Source: JANSWY01 sp965267245 (lineage in GTDB: Bacteria; Bacteroidota; Bacteroidia; Cytophagales; Cyclobacteriaceae). From it: 64,000 nt of DNA. The stretch lies in contig OZ253939.1 of the NCBI GenBank assembly GCA_965267245.1, positions 3,596,001 through 3,660,000 of the forward strand. Reading direction: 5' to 3'. Within the stretch, counting starts at the first letter, position 1. Every line of letters starts with the position of its first letter. The notes under the pieces are model-generated. The model made no database searches and had not been told where the DNA came from. It saw only the letters and a list, made by a program, of their open reading frames with translations. The position numbers and the translations under genes are program-made. Of this stretch, positions 43,859 through 52,582 are shown piece after piece.

Positions 43859-45430
43859 TTAGTTTGGTAAGGGAATTGTATAGAAGATGCCCGAATTGAA
43901 AGATCTAGACCCTTCAAAATCATCTTGAGTGTATAAAGTACCCGTCTCAAATCGTAGAGTAATAATTGCAACTGCAAATTGTTGACGTGCATTTAAGTAC
44001 TCCAATTGTGCTACGGTAAGGCGTTCTTGAAAAATGATTAGGTTCAAAATGGTACTAAGCCCGTTTTGAAATTTCACCTGCTCATTTTCATAAACCTGTT
44101 GGTAATAGTCCAGCGATCTTCTGGCATTTCTAAGTATCTCTGTTGAGTTCTTAATGTTTGTTGTAGCAATAGCCACATTCAAGTCAATGTTCCTTGACAA
44201 ATTCTGGGTATAAATTTCCTGATCCTTGTATAATGCTTTGCTTTGAGCCAAAGCTCCCTGTGCCTGGTTATTATTGACGGGAAAATCGAACCTCAACCCC
44301 AGTTCAAACCCAACGTCTCGTCCTTGAGAGTTTGTAAAAGTGTCCCAATAATTAGACCAGCCGTTTCCAATGGCAGATCCGCCATAGTTGAAGGAAGCAA
44401 GTAAATCCAATTGCGGTTTACGGTTATTATTGGCCAACTTCATTTGTAGGTTAAGAGATTCCTGATACAGTTGATTAGACTCTACATCTTTTCGGTTTTC
44501 CCTGGCCATCTGCTTTAAAGGTTCCAGTGACATTCCATCCTGGAAGCCTGAGCCATTAATGGTAGGAAAATTATCCAGTGGTCTCCCGATAGTGAGACTC
44601 TCCTCTTCACTCAGACCAATAGCTCTTCCTAAATTCAATTTTGCAGCCACTAAACTTTGCTGGGCTACCTGGCTCAATCTTTCCTGATTTGCCAGGTCAG
44701 CTCTTACCTGATCTAAATCTCCTTTGGGTTTTTTGTCACCAGCCACCAAATCCTTTGTAACCTCCAGCATCTTTCGAACCCGGTCCTCGTTCTGGCGATA
44801 AATGTTAGCTCTTTCAAAAGCTGATAAATAATTCCAATAGGCTGATGTCACCTCATATATTTGCACTGAATTAGCATAGGACAGATTTGAACGGGCACTT
44901 TGTAGATCGAGTGCGGCAGACTTTTCAAGTGCTGTGGTTATTGAAGGTCCACGACCTCTCCATAATGGTTGTCTTAAAGAAAGCGAACTGGTCATATAGT
45001 GATCCGTTATGTTTGGACCGACCACCTCATTGAACCTGTTAAGCCCTAAATTATCGCTCAGCGAATTGTAATTGACACTAACATTAGCTGACAACCCTGA
45101 CCGAAATCTTTTTACCACACCAATAGATGTAATAAAACCATTTGTATTCAAATTGCCTTCTATAAGTGAATCCCGTGGATCCATTGAAAATAGGCTAAGG
45201 GAGTTTCTTGTTATAGAGGCTGATGAAAAAAGATTGTAATCGAATACACCTTTTTGCACCCTTAGAGCACCTTGGGCGCTTTTTACCCTCAATCCATTCT
45301 GCTGGATCATTGGGTTTTTCGACAATGCTAATTCCGCAAGCTCAGTAATACTTACAGGAATGTTCTTTTGTGCCTGTAAACAAAAACAAAGTACTAGTAA
45401 GAGTGTAAATATTGGGATTCTTTTACTCAT
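43859..45430 (-). CDS. TolC-family outer membrane channel
   Basis: The protein has 523 residues with a signal peptide (IPIFTLLLVLCFCLQAQ). Outer-membrane efflux protein repeats: VSITELAELALSKNPMIQQN, RVKSAQGALRVQKG, then the later half with VNNNQAQGALAQSKALYKDQ and TVAQLEYLNARQQFAVAIIT. Each half supplies long helices of the alpha-barrel. It forms the outer-membrane exit for the HlyD/ABC pair. It lies 12 bases after the cyclic-nucleotide-binding-like gene, in the same operon. Confidence 0.92.
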   Translation of the reverse strand: MSKRIPIFTLLLVLCFCLQAQKNIPVSITELAELALSKNPMIQQNGLRVKSAQGALRVQKGVFDYNLFSSASITRNSLSLFSMDPRDSLIEGNLNTNGFITSIGVVKRFRSGLSANVSVNYNSLSDNLGLNRFNEVVGPNITDHYMTSSLSLRQPLWRGRGPSITTALEKSAALDLQSARSNLSYANSVQIYEVTSAYWNYLSAFERANIYRQNEDRVRKMLEVTKDLVAGDKKPKGDLDQVRADLANQERLSQVAQQSLVAAKLNLGRAIGLSEEESLTIGRPLDNFPTINGSGFQDGMSLEPLKQMARENRKDVESNQLYQESLNLQMKLANNNRKPQLDLLASFNYGGSAIGNGWSNYWDTFTNSQGRDVGFELGLRFDFPVNNNQAQGALAQSKALYKDQEIYTQNLSRNIDLNVAIATTNIKNSTEILRNARRSLDYYQQVYENEQVKFQNGLSTILNLIIFQERLTVAQLEYLNARQQFAVAIITLRFETGTLYTQDDFEGSRSFNSGIFYTIPLPN

Positions 45431-45442
45431 CAGTGATAAGGT

Positions 45443-45958
45443 TTAGACCTCAGAAAACTTTTGTAAAATCTGGTTGAAGCGAGAACCCGCCTGAGAAACT
45501 CCATCCAATACATTTTCATTGATGGCATCTTCTTCTTCCTGATCTCCATAACCAAGTTGGCTGGTAGTTTTTCGTAATCTATTAGACAAGAAAAGTGAGA
45601 TCGCGTAATAGAAATTTGCGCGGAACTCCATATTGGTATCCAATCTCTTTCTGACCAGATCTTTTGAAATGGAAAACACAGTTGTATGATCTATTGCGAT
45701 CACCGAAACAGATGGAGGATGCGATTCGAGAAACGACATCTCACCTACCATTTCACCGTGGTTTATAGTAGCTATATGATTTTGGTTTGGACCTACAATT
45801 GACAATTGTCCTGACAGGATTATGTGAAGGCTATCTACAGGCTCATCCCTGGCTATCAGTACATCGCCTGTTACCAGATCCATCGTGTGTCCATTGTCAA
45901 TTAACCATTCTACATCTAAATCACTTAGATGTCCTAATAAAAAGAGCACTCTCTTCAT
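45443..45958 (-). CDS. Cyclic-nucleotide-binding-domain-like protein, no DNA-binding domain
   Basis: The protein has 171 residues. A single cNMP-binding-like fold: LVTGDVLIARDEPVDSLHII, LSGQLSIVG, then INHGEMVGEMSFLESHPPSV (the phosphate-binding cassette). The cassette keeps G-E but has P-P-S where the Arg that contacts the cyclic phosphate (P-R-A) usually sits, so cAMP binding is uncertain. No HTH follows; the tail (TTSQLGYGDQEEEDAINENV) is acidic. The gene leads the export operon, so it may regulate or attach to the exporter, whose second ABC subunit also starts with a cNMP-like domain. Confidence 0.82.
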   Translation of the reverse strand: MKRVLFLLGHLSDLDVEWLIDNGHTMDLVTGDVLIARDEPVDSLHIILSGQLSIVGPNQNHIATINHGEMVGEMSFLESHPPSVSVIAIDHTTVFSISKDLVRKRLDTNMEFRANFYYAISLFLSNRLRKTTSQLGYGDQEEEDAINENVLDGVSQAGSRFNQILQKFSEV

Positions 45959-46058
45959 AACTTAAATTCTTAGTTAAACATTAGATTTGGTATAGAGTAT
46001 ATTGGCTAAGATATCCTCTGCTCAAATGTGAAAACTGCCAATAACTCTGTCAAAAAAG

Positions 46059-46709
46059 TCAGCGTTTTGAATCCAGCAATTCTTTTGGGCTAACCTTGTA
46101 TTGATTGGAAAATAATTTCGAGAAGTAATGGGTGTCATTGTAGCCAACAGCATATGAAACCTGGGAAATAGTATCATACCGAAAATCGTCAATGAGCTGT
46201 TTTGCCCTGTGAAGTTTCAATATACGAATGTATTTATTGGGGGTGAGGTGCAAAAGACTCTGGATTTTACGATTGAGTTGTCTTTTACTCACGGCCAGGT
46301 TATAGGAAAGATCAGATAAATGAATTTCCCACCGATCGATATTTTTATATACCTCTTTTTCCAATTCTACCAACCAGGCAATATCCTGTTTTGAGATTTT
46401 GTCAGGATCTATTTTATCCACACACATGGATCGAACACATTCATTCGACTGGAAAATATCAAATATAACGGGCTGATCTGACTGATTAGACTTAATATGC
46501 TCCAAAACCTGATCAATCAAATCTTTTATTTCCAGACTATTAGAAAAAATGATCTCCTTGGAATCAGAATCTCCGTTTCCGGAAAACTTGAAAGCATTGA
46601 TCTTATTACTCTCCTCAATTAATGAAGATAATGGCGCTTCAATATCCTGGACAATTCGAAAAATCAGGTTAAGCGGGTTAGTTTCTAGTTGTTGATTATT
46701 CAAATTCAT
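46059..46709 (-). CDS. AraC-family regulator of the RiPP region
   Basis: The protein has 216 residues. The C-terminal AraC HTH is clear: LSDLSYNLAVSKRQLNRKIQ with LLHLTPNKYIRILKL, then TISQVSYAVGYNDTHYFSKL with FSNQYKVSPKELLD. The N-terminal about 110 residues have no recognised domain and there is no receiver domain. It overlaps the acyltransferase gene by four bases and is therefore translated with it. It lies 100 bases upstream of the export operon, so it is the best candidate for its activator. Confidence 0.9.
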   Translation of the reverse strand: MNLNNQQLETNPLNLIFRIVQDIEAPLSSLIEESNKINAFKFSGNGDSDSKEIIFSNSLEIKDLIDQVLEHIKSNQSDQPVIFDIFQSNECVRSMCVDKIDPDKISKQDIAWLVELEKEVYKNIDRWEIHLSDLSYNLAVSKRQLNRKIQSLLHLTPNKYIRILKLHRAKQLIDDFRYDTISQVSYAVGYNDTHYFSKLFSNQYKVSPKELLDSKR

Positions 46710-47353
46710 ATTCCAAATGCAATTTGAGGTCCATACTTCTCAACACCATAATGCATGATTCTTGGCTTTTGATTGTGTTGTTGTTTAAGGTGAAAGCCAA
46801 TTAATCCATCGTAGGAGATCTTAACAGGAATAGTTTCTGAACCAAGGTATTTAATGGGCTTACCAATCACATCCATCCTTATTCCAAGTAAGGTCAGCGT
46901 TTTAAAAAGCTTCGAATCACATTCCGCAAATGCCACATTGTGTCTGTTTTCGCAAACAGGATCAATCGCGGCTGCAATAAGCCTCTTAAATAATTTTAGA
47001 CTAGGATAATTCTTGCGAATCGCCAATCTGCCAAAGTGAAATACATCATTGACCTGACCTAAATCGACATGATCCAATGGGTTGATTTTGAAAATCTTCT
47101 GGAGTGGTAACGGATCGATGAAGTTCCACTGAAGTATCCTGATTGTTCCTAGTATCGATCCATCAGAATCTTTCTCAACAAAGATTTTGGAATTCTGGCA
47201 ATAGGTTAGCTCTTCGTCGTAAACAGAGTTGATCTCTGATGCATACTGTTGGTGTCCACTACCCGATACATGATGATTGTAATTTTCATCGACAATGAAT
47301 TTGACCATGTCAAATACCTCATGTGCCTGGTGTCTCCTGGTTAATTGTTTCAT
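46706..47353 (-). CDS. FeeM-like N-acyl amino-acid synthase (GNAT fold)
   Basis: The protein has 215 residues. It fits the N-acyl amino acid synthase/autoinducer-synthase-like GNAT group: DSDGSILGTIRILQWNF, VFHFGRLAIRKNYPSLKLFK (the R-x-A-V-like segment of the fold), VAFAECDSKLFKTLTLLGIR (the C-terminal acceptor region). Such enzymes transfer a fatty acyl group from an acyl carrier protein to an amine. In the selidamide RiPPs, GNAT-type maturases acylate Lys or Orn of NHLP-type precursors, and the cores here contain a Lys near the C-terminus. This link is inference. The alternative is an unrelated acyl-amino-acid signal. Gene overlaps the AraC gene. Confidence 0.72.
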   Translation of the reverse strand: MKQLTRRHQAHEVFDMVKFIVDENYNHHVSGSGHQQYASEINSVYDEELTYCQNSKIFVEKDSDGSILGTIRILQWNFIDPLPLQKIFKINPLDHVDLGQVNDVFHFGRLAIRKNYPSLKLFKRLIAAAIDPVCENRHNVAFAECDSKLFKTLTLLGIRMDVIGKPIKYLGSETIPVKISYDGLIGFHLKQQHNQKPRIMHYGVEKYGPQIAFGI

Positions 47354-47752
47354 GGTAGTTTAGGTTAGTTTCAATCTAAATCTATCCTGAACTTTACATG
47401 ACTACATTACACCAAAGTGTAGTTTGAATAAGACTGGTATAAAAACCACACAAAAGTGTAGTACCTTCAAAATAATAAATTGGACAAGACCATTTGACAC
47501 CCTTTAATTTTCTAAACAACCTGTAAGACCGCTATATGTGAAGCCGTACAAATATGAAAATCTTACAACTAAATTGACATATAACGGGAATGTGCGTTTT
47601 TCTTTGCCGTTTATCAAAAAATTAGCCCCTGGTGATGCATTTGAAACGTAAAATACTTTAGATTTAGTTGAAAGTAGCGCAGATCCGAATTCCTATCACA
47701 CGCAAGATCCGGACTTGTCTTACGACCAGACTCATTTAATTGCTAACCTAGA
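47354..47752. other. 399-base divergent regulatory region
   Basis: This gap separates the acyltransferase gene (minus) from the LuxR gene (plus) and must hold both promoters. It contains two related boxes ending in GTGTAGT (47401-47423 and 47444-47462). The rest (47500-47750) is AT-rich with no ORF, RNA gene or recognised riboswitch. Confidence 0.55.
47401..47462. promoter_or_regulatory. Two candidate operator boxes upstream of the acyltransferase gene
   Basis: Box 1: ACTACA-N11-TGTAGT (47401-47423). Box 2: CAAAAGTGTAGT (47451-47462), preceded by ACCACA. The shared AAAGTGTAGT is repeated 39 bases apart. Repeats of this kind suit an AraC or LuxR-type activator, either the AraC at 46059 or the LuxR at 47753. 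Confidence 0.45.
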
Positions 47753-48511
47753 ATGCCTAATATTAATGAATTCTTCACTATACAGAATACTGTGAAGTCT
47801 GTAAGTGATACCGACAAAAAACAAACGTCCGACTATTTAGAATGCATCAAAGCTTTTGCCAAATTAACTTACATGAGTATTTATGTAATTGATTATGAAA
47901 AGAAGGGTTTTGAATATGTATCAGACAACCCACTTTTCCTTTGTGGTCATACTGCTCAGGAAGTTCAGGAGTTGGGATATGCCTTTTATTTTAAATACGT
48001 CACTCCTGATGATCTTGAGCTGTTATTAAAAATCAATCAAGCCGGATTCAACTTTTATGAGGACATCCCTATCGAGGAAAGAAAGGACTACACCATTTCT
48101 TATGATTTTCACCTAAAAAATCAAAATGAAAATATTATCCTGATCAATCAAAAGCTTACTCCGCTTTTCTTAACCAATGAAGGAAAAATTTGGAAGGCAC
48201 TTTGTATCATCTCACTTTCTAATGAACAAACTTGTGGGAACGTCAAAGTTTCTAAAAAGGGTAGTGGTGTTGCCTTTCACTATAATCTGGAAGAAGAATA
48301 CTGGAGAAAAGTTGACGAAATAAAGTTGACCTCCCGAGAAAAAGAGATATTACTTTATTCCACAAGGGGCTATAGGATTAATGAAATTGCAGATGCCATA
48401 TTTGTATCAACCGATACCGTAAAATTTCATCGAAGAAAGATTTTCAATAAACTTGGTGTGACCAATATCGCTGAAGCCATTGCTTATGTGACAAACAACA
48501 AGTTAATCTAA
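47753..48511 (+). CDS. LuxR-family regulator with PAS-like N-terminus
   Basis: The protein has 252 residues. The N-terminal half has a PAS-like sensor region (YEKKGFEYVSDNPLFLCGHT, then YAFYFKYVTPDDLELL). The C-terminal LuxR HTH is KLTSREKEILLYSTRGYRIN, EIADAIFVSTDTVKFHRRKI, FNKLGVTNIAEAIAYV. No autoinducer-binding domain is recognisable. It diverges from the acyltransferase gene and faces the ThiF-like gene, with 15 bases between their stops. An acyltransferase product as ligand is possible but not shown. Confidence 0.9.
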   Translation: MPNINEFFTIQNTVKSVSDTDKKQTSDYLECIKAFAKLTYMSIYVIDYEKKGFEYVSDNPLFLCGHTAQEVQELGYAFYFKYVTPDDLELLLKINQAGFNFYEDIPIEERKDYTISYDFHLKNQNENIILINQKLTPLFLTNEGKIWKALCIISLSNEQTCGNVKVSKKGSGVAFHYNLEEEYWRKVDEIKLTSREKEILLYSTRGYRINEIADAIFVSTDTVKFHRRKIFNKLGVTNIAEAIAYVTNNKLI

Positions 48512-48526
48512 ACCGAACATAGAAAA

Positions 48527-49318
48527 TCAAATAGTATCGGCCTTATTTTCTCCGGAATCACGATTATCCATAATAGTCGAAAAATAGAATTCCGGAAATT
48601 TCTTGATATGTTTCCCGGTGCAGATATTGAACATTATGTGAGTACACATGGATGCAACCAACCATGATCCAACAGAAAGTTGAGGCGGTGAAAGGTCTGT
48701 TTCTTCATTCTTGTATTCTTCAATTATGCTCTCGATCCAATGCTGTGGATCTCCCCAAAACCTCATATATCCGGATGCATATTCTACCATATTCATCTCA
48801 GAGAATTTTTTGGAGTGATTATCGAGGATGTTTAGGGAAGGTCCCTCCGGTACAATAACTGTAACAAGGCCTCCCCAACCCAGGTTATAAGGATGTAATA
48901 CCTGAATGTTATTCTCTTGGCATTTTTTATCAAACTCAAGGGGGACATTGGATGTAAAATCCAATGCATTGATTGCAATTTTATGACCGTTGACCAGATT
49001 TGTGACATTTTCTTCAGTTAACTCAGCATTAAAAACCTGGATATTGGCATTATTATTAATAGTTGTCAACCTTGTCTTAATGGCATCTACTTTTTTTGTA
49101 AACAAATCTGCCTCGGTATAATTCTGACGATTCAAATTTGATAATTCCACATGATCGAAATCTACGATGGTTAGGTTCTCAAATCCCAGACGCAAAGCAC
49201 ATTCCGCAATAACGCTTCCAATACCGCTCCCCGCCAAAATAACCGGGATATTTTTTATTGCTTCTTGTTCTTCGTCTGTTAGGTATATTCTATTTCTAAT
49301 ATATCGGGATTCCATCAT
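48527..49318 (-). CDS. ThiF/HesA/MoeB-like E1 adenylyltransferase
   Basis: About 264 residues starting at the ATG at 49318 (two Met in a row precede ESRYIRNR; the longer frame from 49336 is also possible). The nucleotide loop is ILAGSGIGSVIAECALRLG (G-x-G-x-x-G), followed by TIVDFDHVELSNLNRQ (D-x-D and the R that contact ATP), FTKKVDAIKTRLTTIN and INALDFTSN. Such proteins adenylate the C-terminus of a ubiquitin-like or small carrier protein, or in some RiPP systems the precursor. There is no matching ubiquitin-like partner with a Gly-Gly tail next to it, though the precursors here have internal Gly-Gly. No CxxC zinc site is seen. Confidence 0.85.
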   Translation of the reverse strand: MMESRYIRNRIYLTDEEQEAIKNIPVILAGSGIGSVIAECALRLGFENLTIVDFDHVELSNLNRQNYTEADLFTKKVDAIKTRLTTINNNANIQVFNAELTEENVTNLVNGHKIAINALDFTSNVPLEFDKKCQENNIQVLHPYNLGWGGLVTVIVPEGPSLNILDNHSKKFSEMNMVEYASGYMRFWGDPQHWIESIIEEYKNEETDLSPPQLSVGSWLVASMCTHIMFNICTGKHIKKFPEFYFSTIMDNRDSGENKADTI

Positions 49319-49471
49319 TTCTAATATATAAATCAAATGTATCCTGACTTTGAATAAAAATCGTTAAACAAAAGGGTAGAATTCACAAGCAAACTATTAC
49401 ATCATGAAAGGATGATTTCCGTATCACGCCCAAACAGCTTCTTTTTCAAATCAATTCTCTAAATTTATCGG

Positions 49472-50059
49472 ATGAAACCGGACCCAAAACAAATACTCAA
49501 AGCTACACTGGATGCTTTTCCACTTTCTGAAGAAGAAAAGCAACTGATCACCGATCAATCCACGGTACGTCAATATAAGAAAGGCTCTTTCCTTTTAAGA
49601 GAAGGAGAAGTAGCTGAAGAGTGCTATTTCATTCTGAAAGGTTGTGTAAGAGAATTCTTTTACAAGGATGGAGAAGACAGGTCTATTGGTTTTTATGTGG
49701 AGGGTGACCCTGTCAATTCTTTTACCAGCGCCACCAGTAAAACACCCTCGAAAAGCAGTTTCGTTTGTGTAGAAGACTGTGTACTTTCTATCAGCAATGA
49801 TGATTTTGAAAGTCATATGTGTAGCATTATTCCCCGCCTGGAAAGCATAATCCGCCAGGAAGTAGAGAAAAATACAGGGGAGGCACAAGACAAACTGGCA
49901 AGGTTTATCACTTCCTCCCCTGAGGAACGATACCAGGATCTGCTCGAAAACAGACCTGATCTACTCAATCGCATCCCGCAACACCAAATCGCAAGTTTCA
50001 TTGGAGTTACACCCGAGTCCCTCAGTAGAATCAGGAAACGGATGATGAATAAAGCCTAG
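49472..50059 (+). CDS. Crp/Fnr-family transcriptional regulator
   Basis: The protein has 195 residues. cNMP-like domain: GSFLLREGEVAEECYFILKG, FYKDGEDRSIGFYVEG, then the C-terminal part RYQDLLENRPDLLNRIPQHQ and IASFIGVTPESLSRIRKRMM, the HTH of this Bacteroidota group. The N-terminal pocket does not keep the residues for cAMP binding. No Fe-S Cys motif is visible. The gene ends with a four-base overlap onto the convergent TonB-receptor gene. The palindrome GTAAC-N4-GTTAC found near 53.1 and 54.8 kb could be the target of this or another such protein. Confidence 0.9.
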   Translation: MKPDPKQILKATLDAFPLSEEEKQLITDQSTVRQYKKGSFLLREGEVAEECYFILKGCVREFFYKDGEDRSIGFYVEGDPVNSFTSATSKTPSKSSFVCVEDCVLSISNDDFESHMCSIIPRLESIIRQEVEKNTGEAQDKLARFITSSPEERYQDLLENRPDLLNRIPQHQIASFIGVTPESLSRIRKRMMNKA

Positions 50060-52464
50060 AAATACAACCGATACATCAAATTGGGGAATGCTCCAATTGG
50101 GGTGAGATACCCAACAGACCCTTCTTCTGATGGATCATAGTATTCATATAATCTTGGCTTATTGTTCGTGACATTGTCAATGTTCAGGAACAACTCATGT
50201 GTTCGTTTTGGCTTTTGCCATTTGTAACTCAAACCAAGTGTGATGGTATAGATATCATCCAGGTAATGATCAAATGCTTTACCGTTATCATAGTACTGAT
50301 TTGTAACAGGATCAACAGCCAAAGTGCCATTGTCATCTCTTAACAAAGGAATGATTCTTTTACCACCTCCGGCAAATACTTTGGTATTGATTGCAAAAGT
50401 CTGATTGTCTTTCTTCCCAAGCCCTGTAAACTCCTTGCCAAATAATAAATTCACCAGATAGTTACTGTTGAATGCAGTGTTTCTTTGCACCCCATCAAGT
50501 GCCGTATATTTTGACTGAAATATCGAGGCATTGACCAGATAATAGTAGTTGTTTGAAAAGAATTTCTCTACGGTCAATTCTAATCCATAGTTCTTGCCTG
50601 TTCCTTTATTCACAAGGTCAACAAACTGAATATCCAGTGATTCATTGATCGTAGAATAATAACTTCTTGGGTCATTTTCTACAGGAAGATTGTAGAGATC
50701 CTGGTAATACAATTCCAATTTCGCACGCATATTTTTAGCAAACTGGATTTCATATCCAGTGACAAAGTGGTGCGCTTTCAATAAATCAAGGTCTTTATTG
50801 GTTTCCAGCAATGAACCATCCTCTTGAGGAACTTTCGCAAAGTAGTTGTGAACACTTTCCATCGTACTGTGCATCCCATATCCAATGCTGAATTTACCTC
50901 TTTCGCTTACTTGCCAGTTGGCCGCCAAGCGCGGCTCAATTGTACTCTTGCTATTATAAAGCACATTCATATTATGCACACCTGCAACAATCGTGAGATG
51001 CTCGTTCAACCTGTGTTTCAAGCTTACAAAATTCCTTAGGGTACTAATGTTTTCATCAAAATCTGCCAATTGACGTTCTGTCCCAGCATCATCAATGACT
51101 TCTTTGATGTCAAATTGCTGATTGCGAAACATGTATTTTGATCCTACCTGGAAAGTATTTCTTGCATTCAGTTTTTGGTTGAAAGTTACACTAGCACGGT
51201 AGGTCCTGTTATCTGTTTGAGTGCTGAAATTATCTCTCGTGTGTAACACCTCCTCACCTGATGTCATCGTTTCTACTACCCGATCATTTATCCCATTACC
51301 GGATGCCGAAAGAGTTGTAGAGAGGTAACCATCCTTGCCAATTGGCAACATATGGTTTAGTCCGGTATTATAAAGAAATGCACTTTTCTTCAGGTCCTCA
51401 GAGATATTAGCTCTTCTTCCTCTTTCATTTGGGGTAAGCCAGACGCCCGGATCCACATCTTCAAATTCAATGTCGCTTTCACCAGCCAGACCAAACAATG
51501 AAAATGTACCTGCCTTGCCTGCCGGTAACATTACTTTAAATGATCCGTCCTGAAATTGGGGTATTCCCGGGATATCTTCCAATAAACCCATTTTATCAAC
51601 AAGTCCCGTTGTGGTAAACCTGTAATTAGCCACAAATGAACCTCCATAACCTTTTTTGAATGGACCCTCAAGTGTGAAATCCGTACCAATAATCCCGACA
51701 CCCAAAATACCTTCATACTTATCCTTGTTACCAGTCCTTAATTTAACATCATAAATCCCCGATATTGCATCACCAAATTCTGCTGGGAATGCTCCAGTGT
51801 AGAAATCTGACGTTGAAATCATGTTGTTATTCAATGCACTGAAACTATTTGTCCCTACACCTGCAGGATCTGCAAAGTGACTTGGATTGGCTATTTCCAC
51901 ATCTTCCAGTCTCCACTGCAGGTATTTAGGAGAGTTACCCCTCACAATAATATCTGCACTTCCGTCTTGCGAATTGTTTACACCAGCAAAATTGCTCAGA
52001 ATTCTGGCGGGATCGTTGAATCCACCAGCATATCTACTGGTTTCTTCTGACGAAATAGAGCGGGCACTTAGGAGCGCCATTTCATTGATAGGTTCTCCGT
52101 TTTGTGTAGCAGAAATTACCACTTCATTGAGTTGTGTAATAGATTCCTGCATGTGGATATTAAGAATTGTTTCCTTACCTGAGATTACCTGGACGTCAGG
52201 AATAATAACGGGTTCGTAACCCAGATAAGTGACCTGCAGAGAAACTCTCCCTACACCAACATTCTCGATGGTGAATTCACCATCGAGATCTGTAATTGCT
52301 CCTTTCAAAGGATCAGAATCAATGACCTGAACCTGCACACCGATCAATGGTGTTTTGCTGTCCACGTCCTGAATTGTTCCTCTTACAGTTTGAATTAAAT
52401 TTTGAGATTGCGCGATCATTTGGCCGAAGAACAAGCCAAATATCAAGATGAGTATTGCTTTCAT
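50056..52464 (-). CDS. TonB-dependent receptor with CarboxypepD_reg-like N-terminus
   Basis: The protein has 802 residues, with a signal peptide (ILILIFGLFFGQMIAQ). A carboxypeptidase-regulatory-like domain (VRGTIQDVDSKTPLIGVQVQ to LQVTYLGYEPVIIP, residues about 28-105) is followed by the plug domain (EPINEMALLSARSISSEETS, VIVRG-type strand DIIVRGNSPKYLQWRLE) and a beta-barrel ending at YLTPIGAFPNLMYRLYF, with the usual terminal aromatic. No SusD neighbour, so it is probably a receptor for a siderophore, metal or peptide rather than a polysaccharide. Substrate not deducible. Confidence 0.93.
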   Translation of the reverse strand: MKAILILIFGLFFGQMIAQSQNLIQTVRGTIQDVDSKTPLIGVQVQVIDSDPLKGAITDLDGEFTIENVGVGRVSLQVTYLGYEPVIIPDVQVISGKETILNIHMQESITQLNEVVISATQNGEPINEMALLSARSISSEETSRYAGGFNDPARILSNFAGVNNSQDGSADIIVRGNSPKYLQWRLEDVEIANPSHFADPAGVGTNSFSALNNNMISTSDFYTGAFPAEFGDAISGIYDVKLRTGNKDKYEGILGVGIIGTDFTLEGPFKKGYGGSFVANYRFTTTGLVDKMGLLEDIPGIPQFQDGSFKVMLPAGKAGTFSLFGLAGESDIEFEDVDPGVWLTPNERGRRANISEDLKKSAFLYNTGLNHMLPIGKDGYLSTTLSASGNGINDRVVETMTSGEEVLHTRDNFSTQTDNRTYRASVTFNQKLNARNTFQVGSKYMFRNQQFDIKEVIDDAGTERQLADFDENISTLRNFVSLKHRLNEHLTIVAGVHNMNVLYNSKSTIEPRLAANWQVSERGKFSIGYGMHSTMESVHNYFAKVPQEDGSLLETNKDLDLLKAHHFVTGYEIQFAKNMRAKLELYYQDLYNLPVENDPRSYYSTINESLDIQFVDLVNKGTGKNYGLELTVEKFFSNNYYYLVNASIFQSKYTALDGVQRNTAFNSNYLVNLLFGKEFTGLGKKDNQTFAINTKVFAGGGKRIIPLLRDDNGTLAVDPVTNQYYDNGKAFDHYLDDIYTITLGLSYKWQKPKRTHELFLNIDNVTNNKPRLYEYYDPSEEGSVGYLTPIGAFPNLMYRLYF

Positions 52465-52582
52465 TTTGCCTTTTATTTGTTTTCAGCAAAATTGAAGAGG
52501 TGCGTTGGCAGAAAACGTTGACTTTGGTTAAGAAAGGAATTAGAATTCAGTAATTTGTAAATAGAATCAAATCAACTTCATC

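Noticed and set aside
48527..49318. ThiF protein as a YcaO-partner cyclodehydratase
   Set aside because: No YcaO gene is found in the window, so the azole pathway is not supported.
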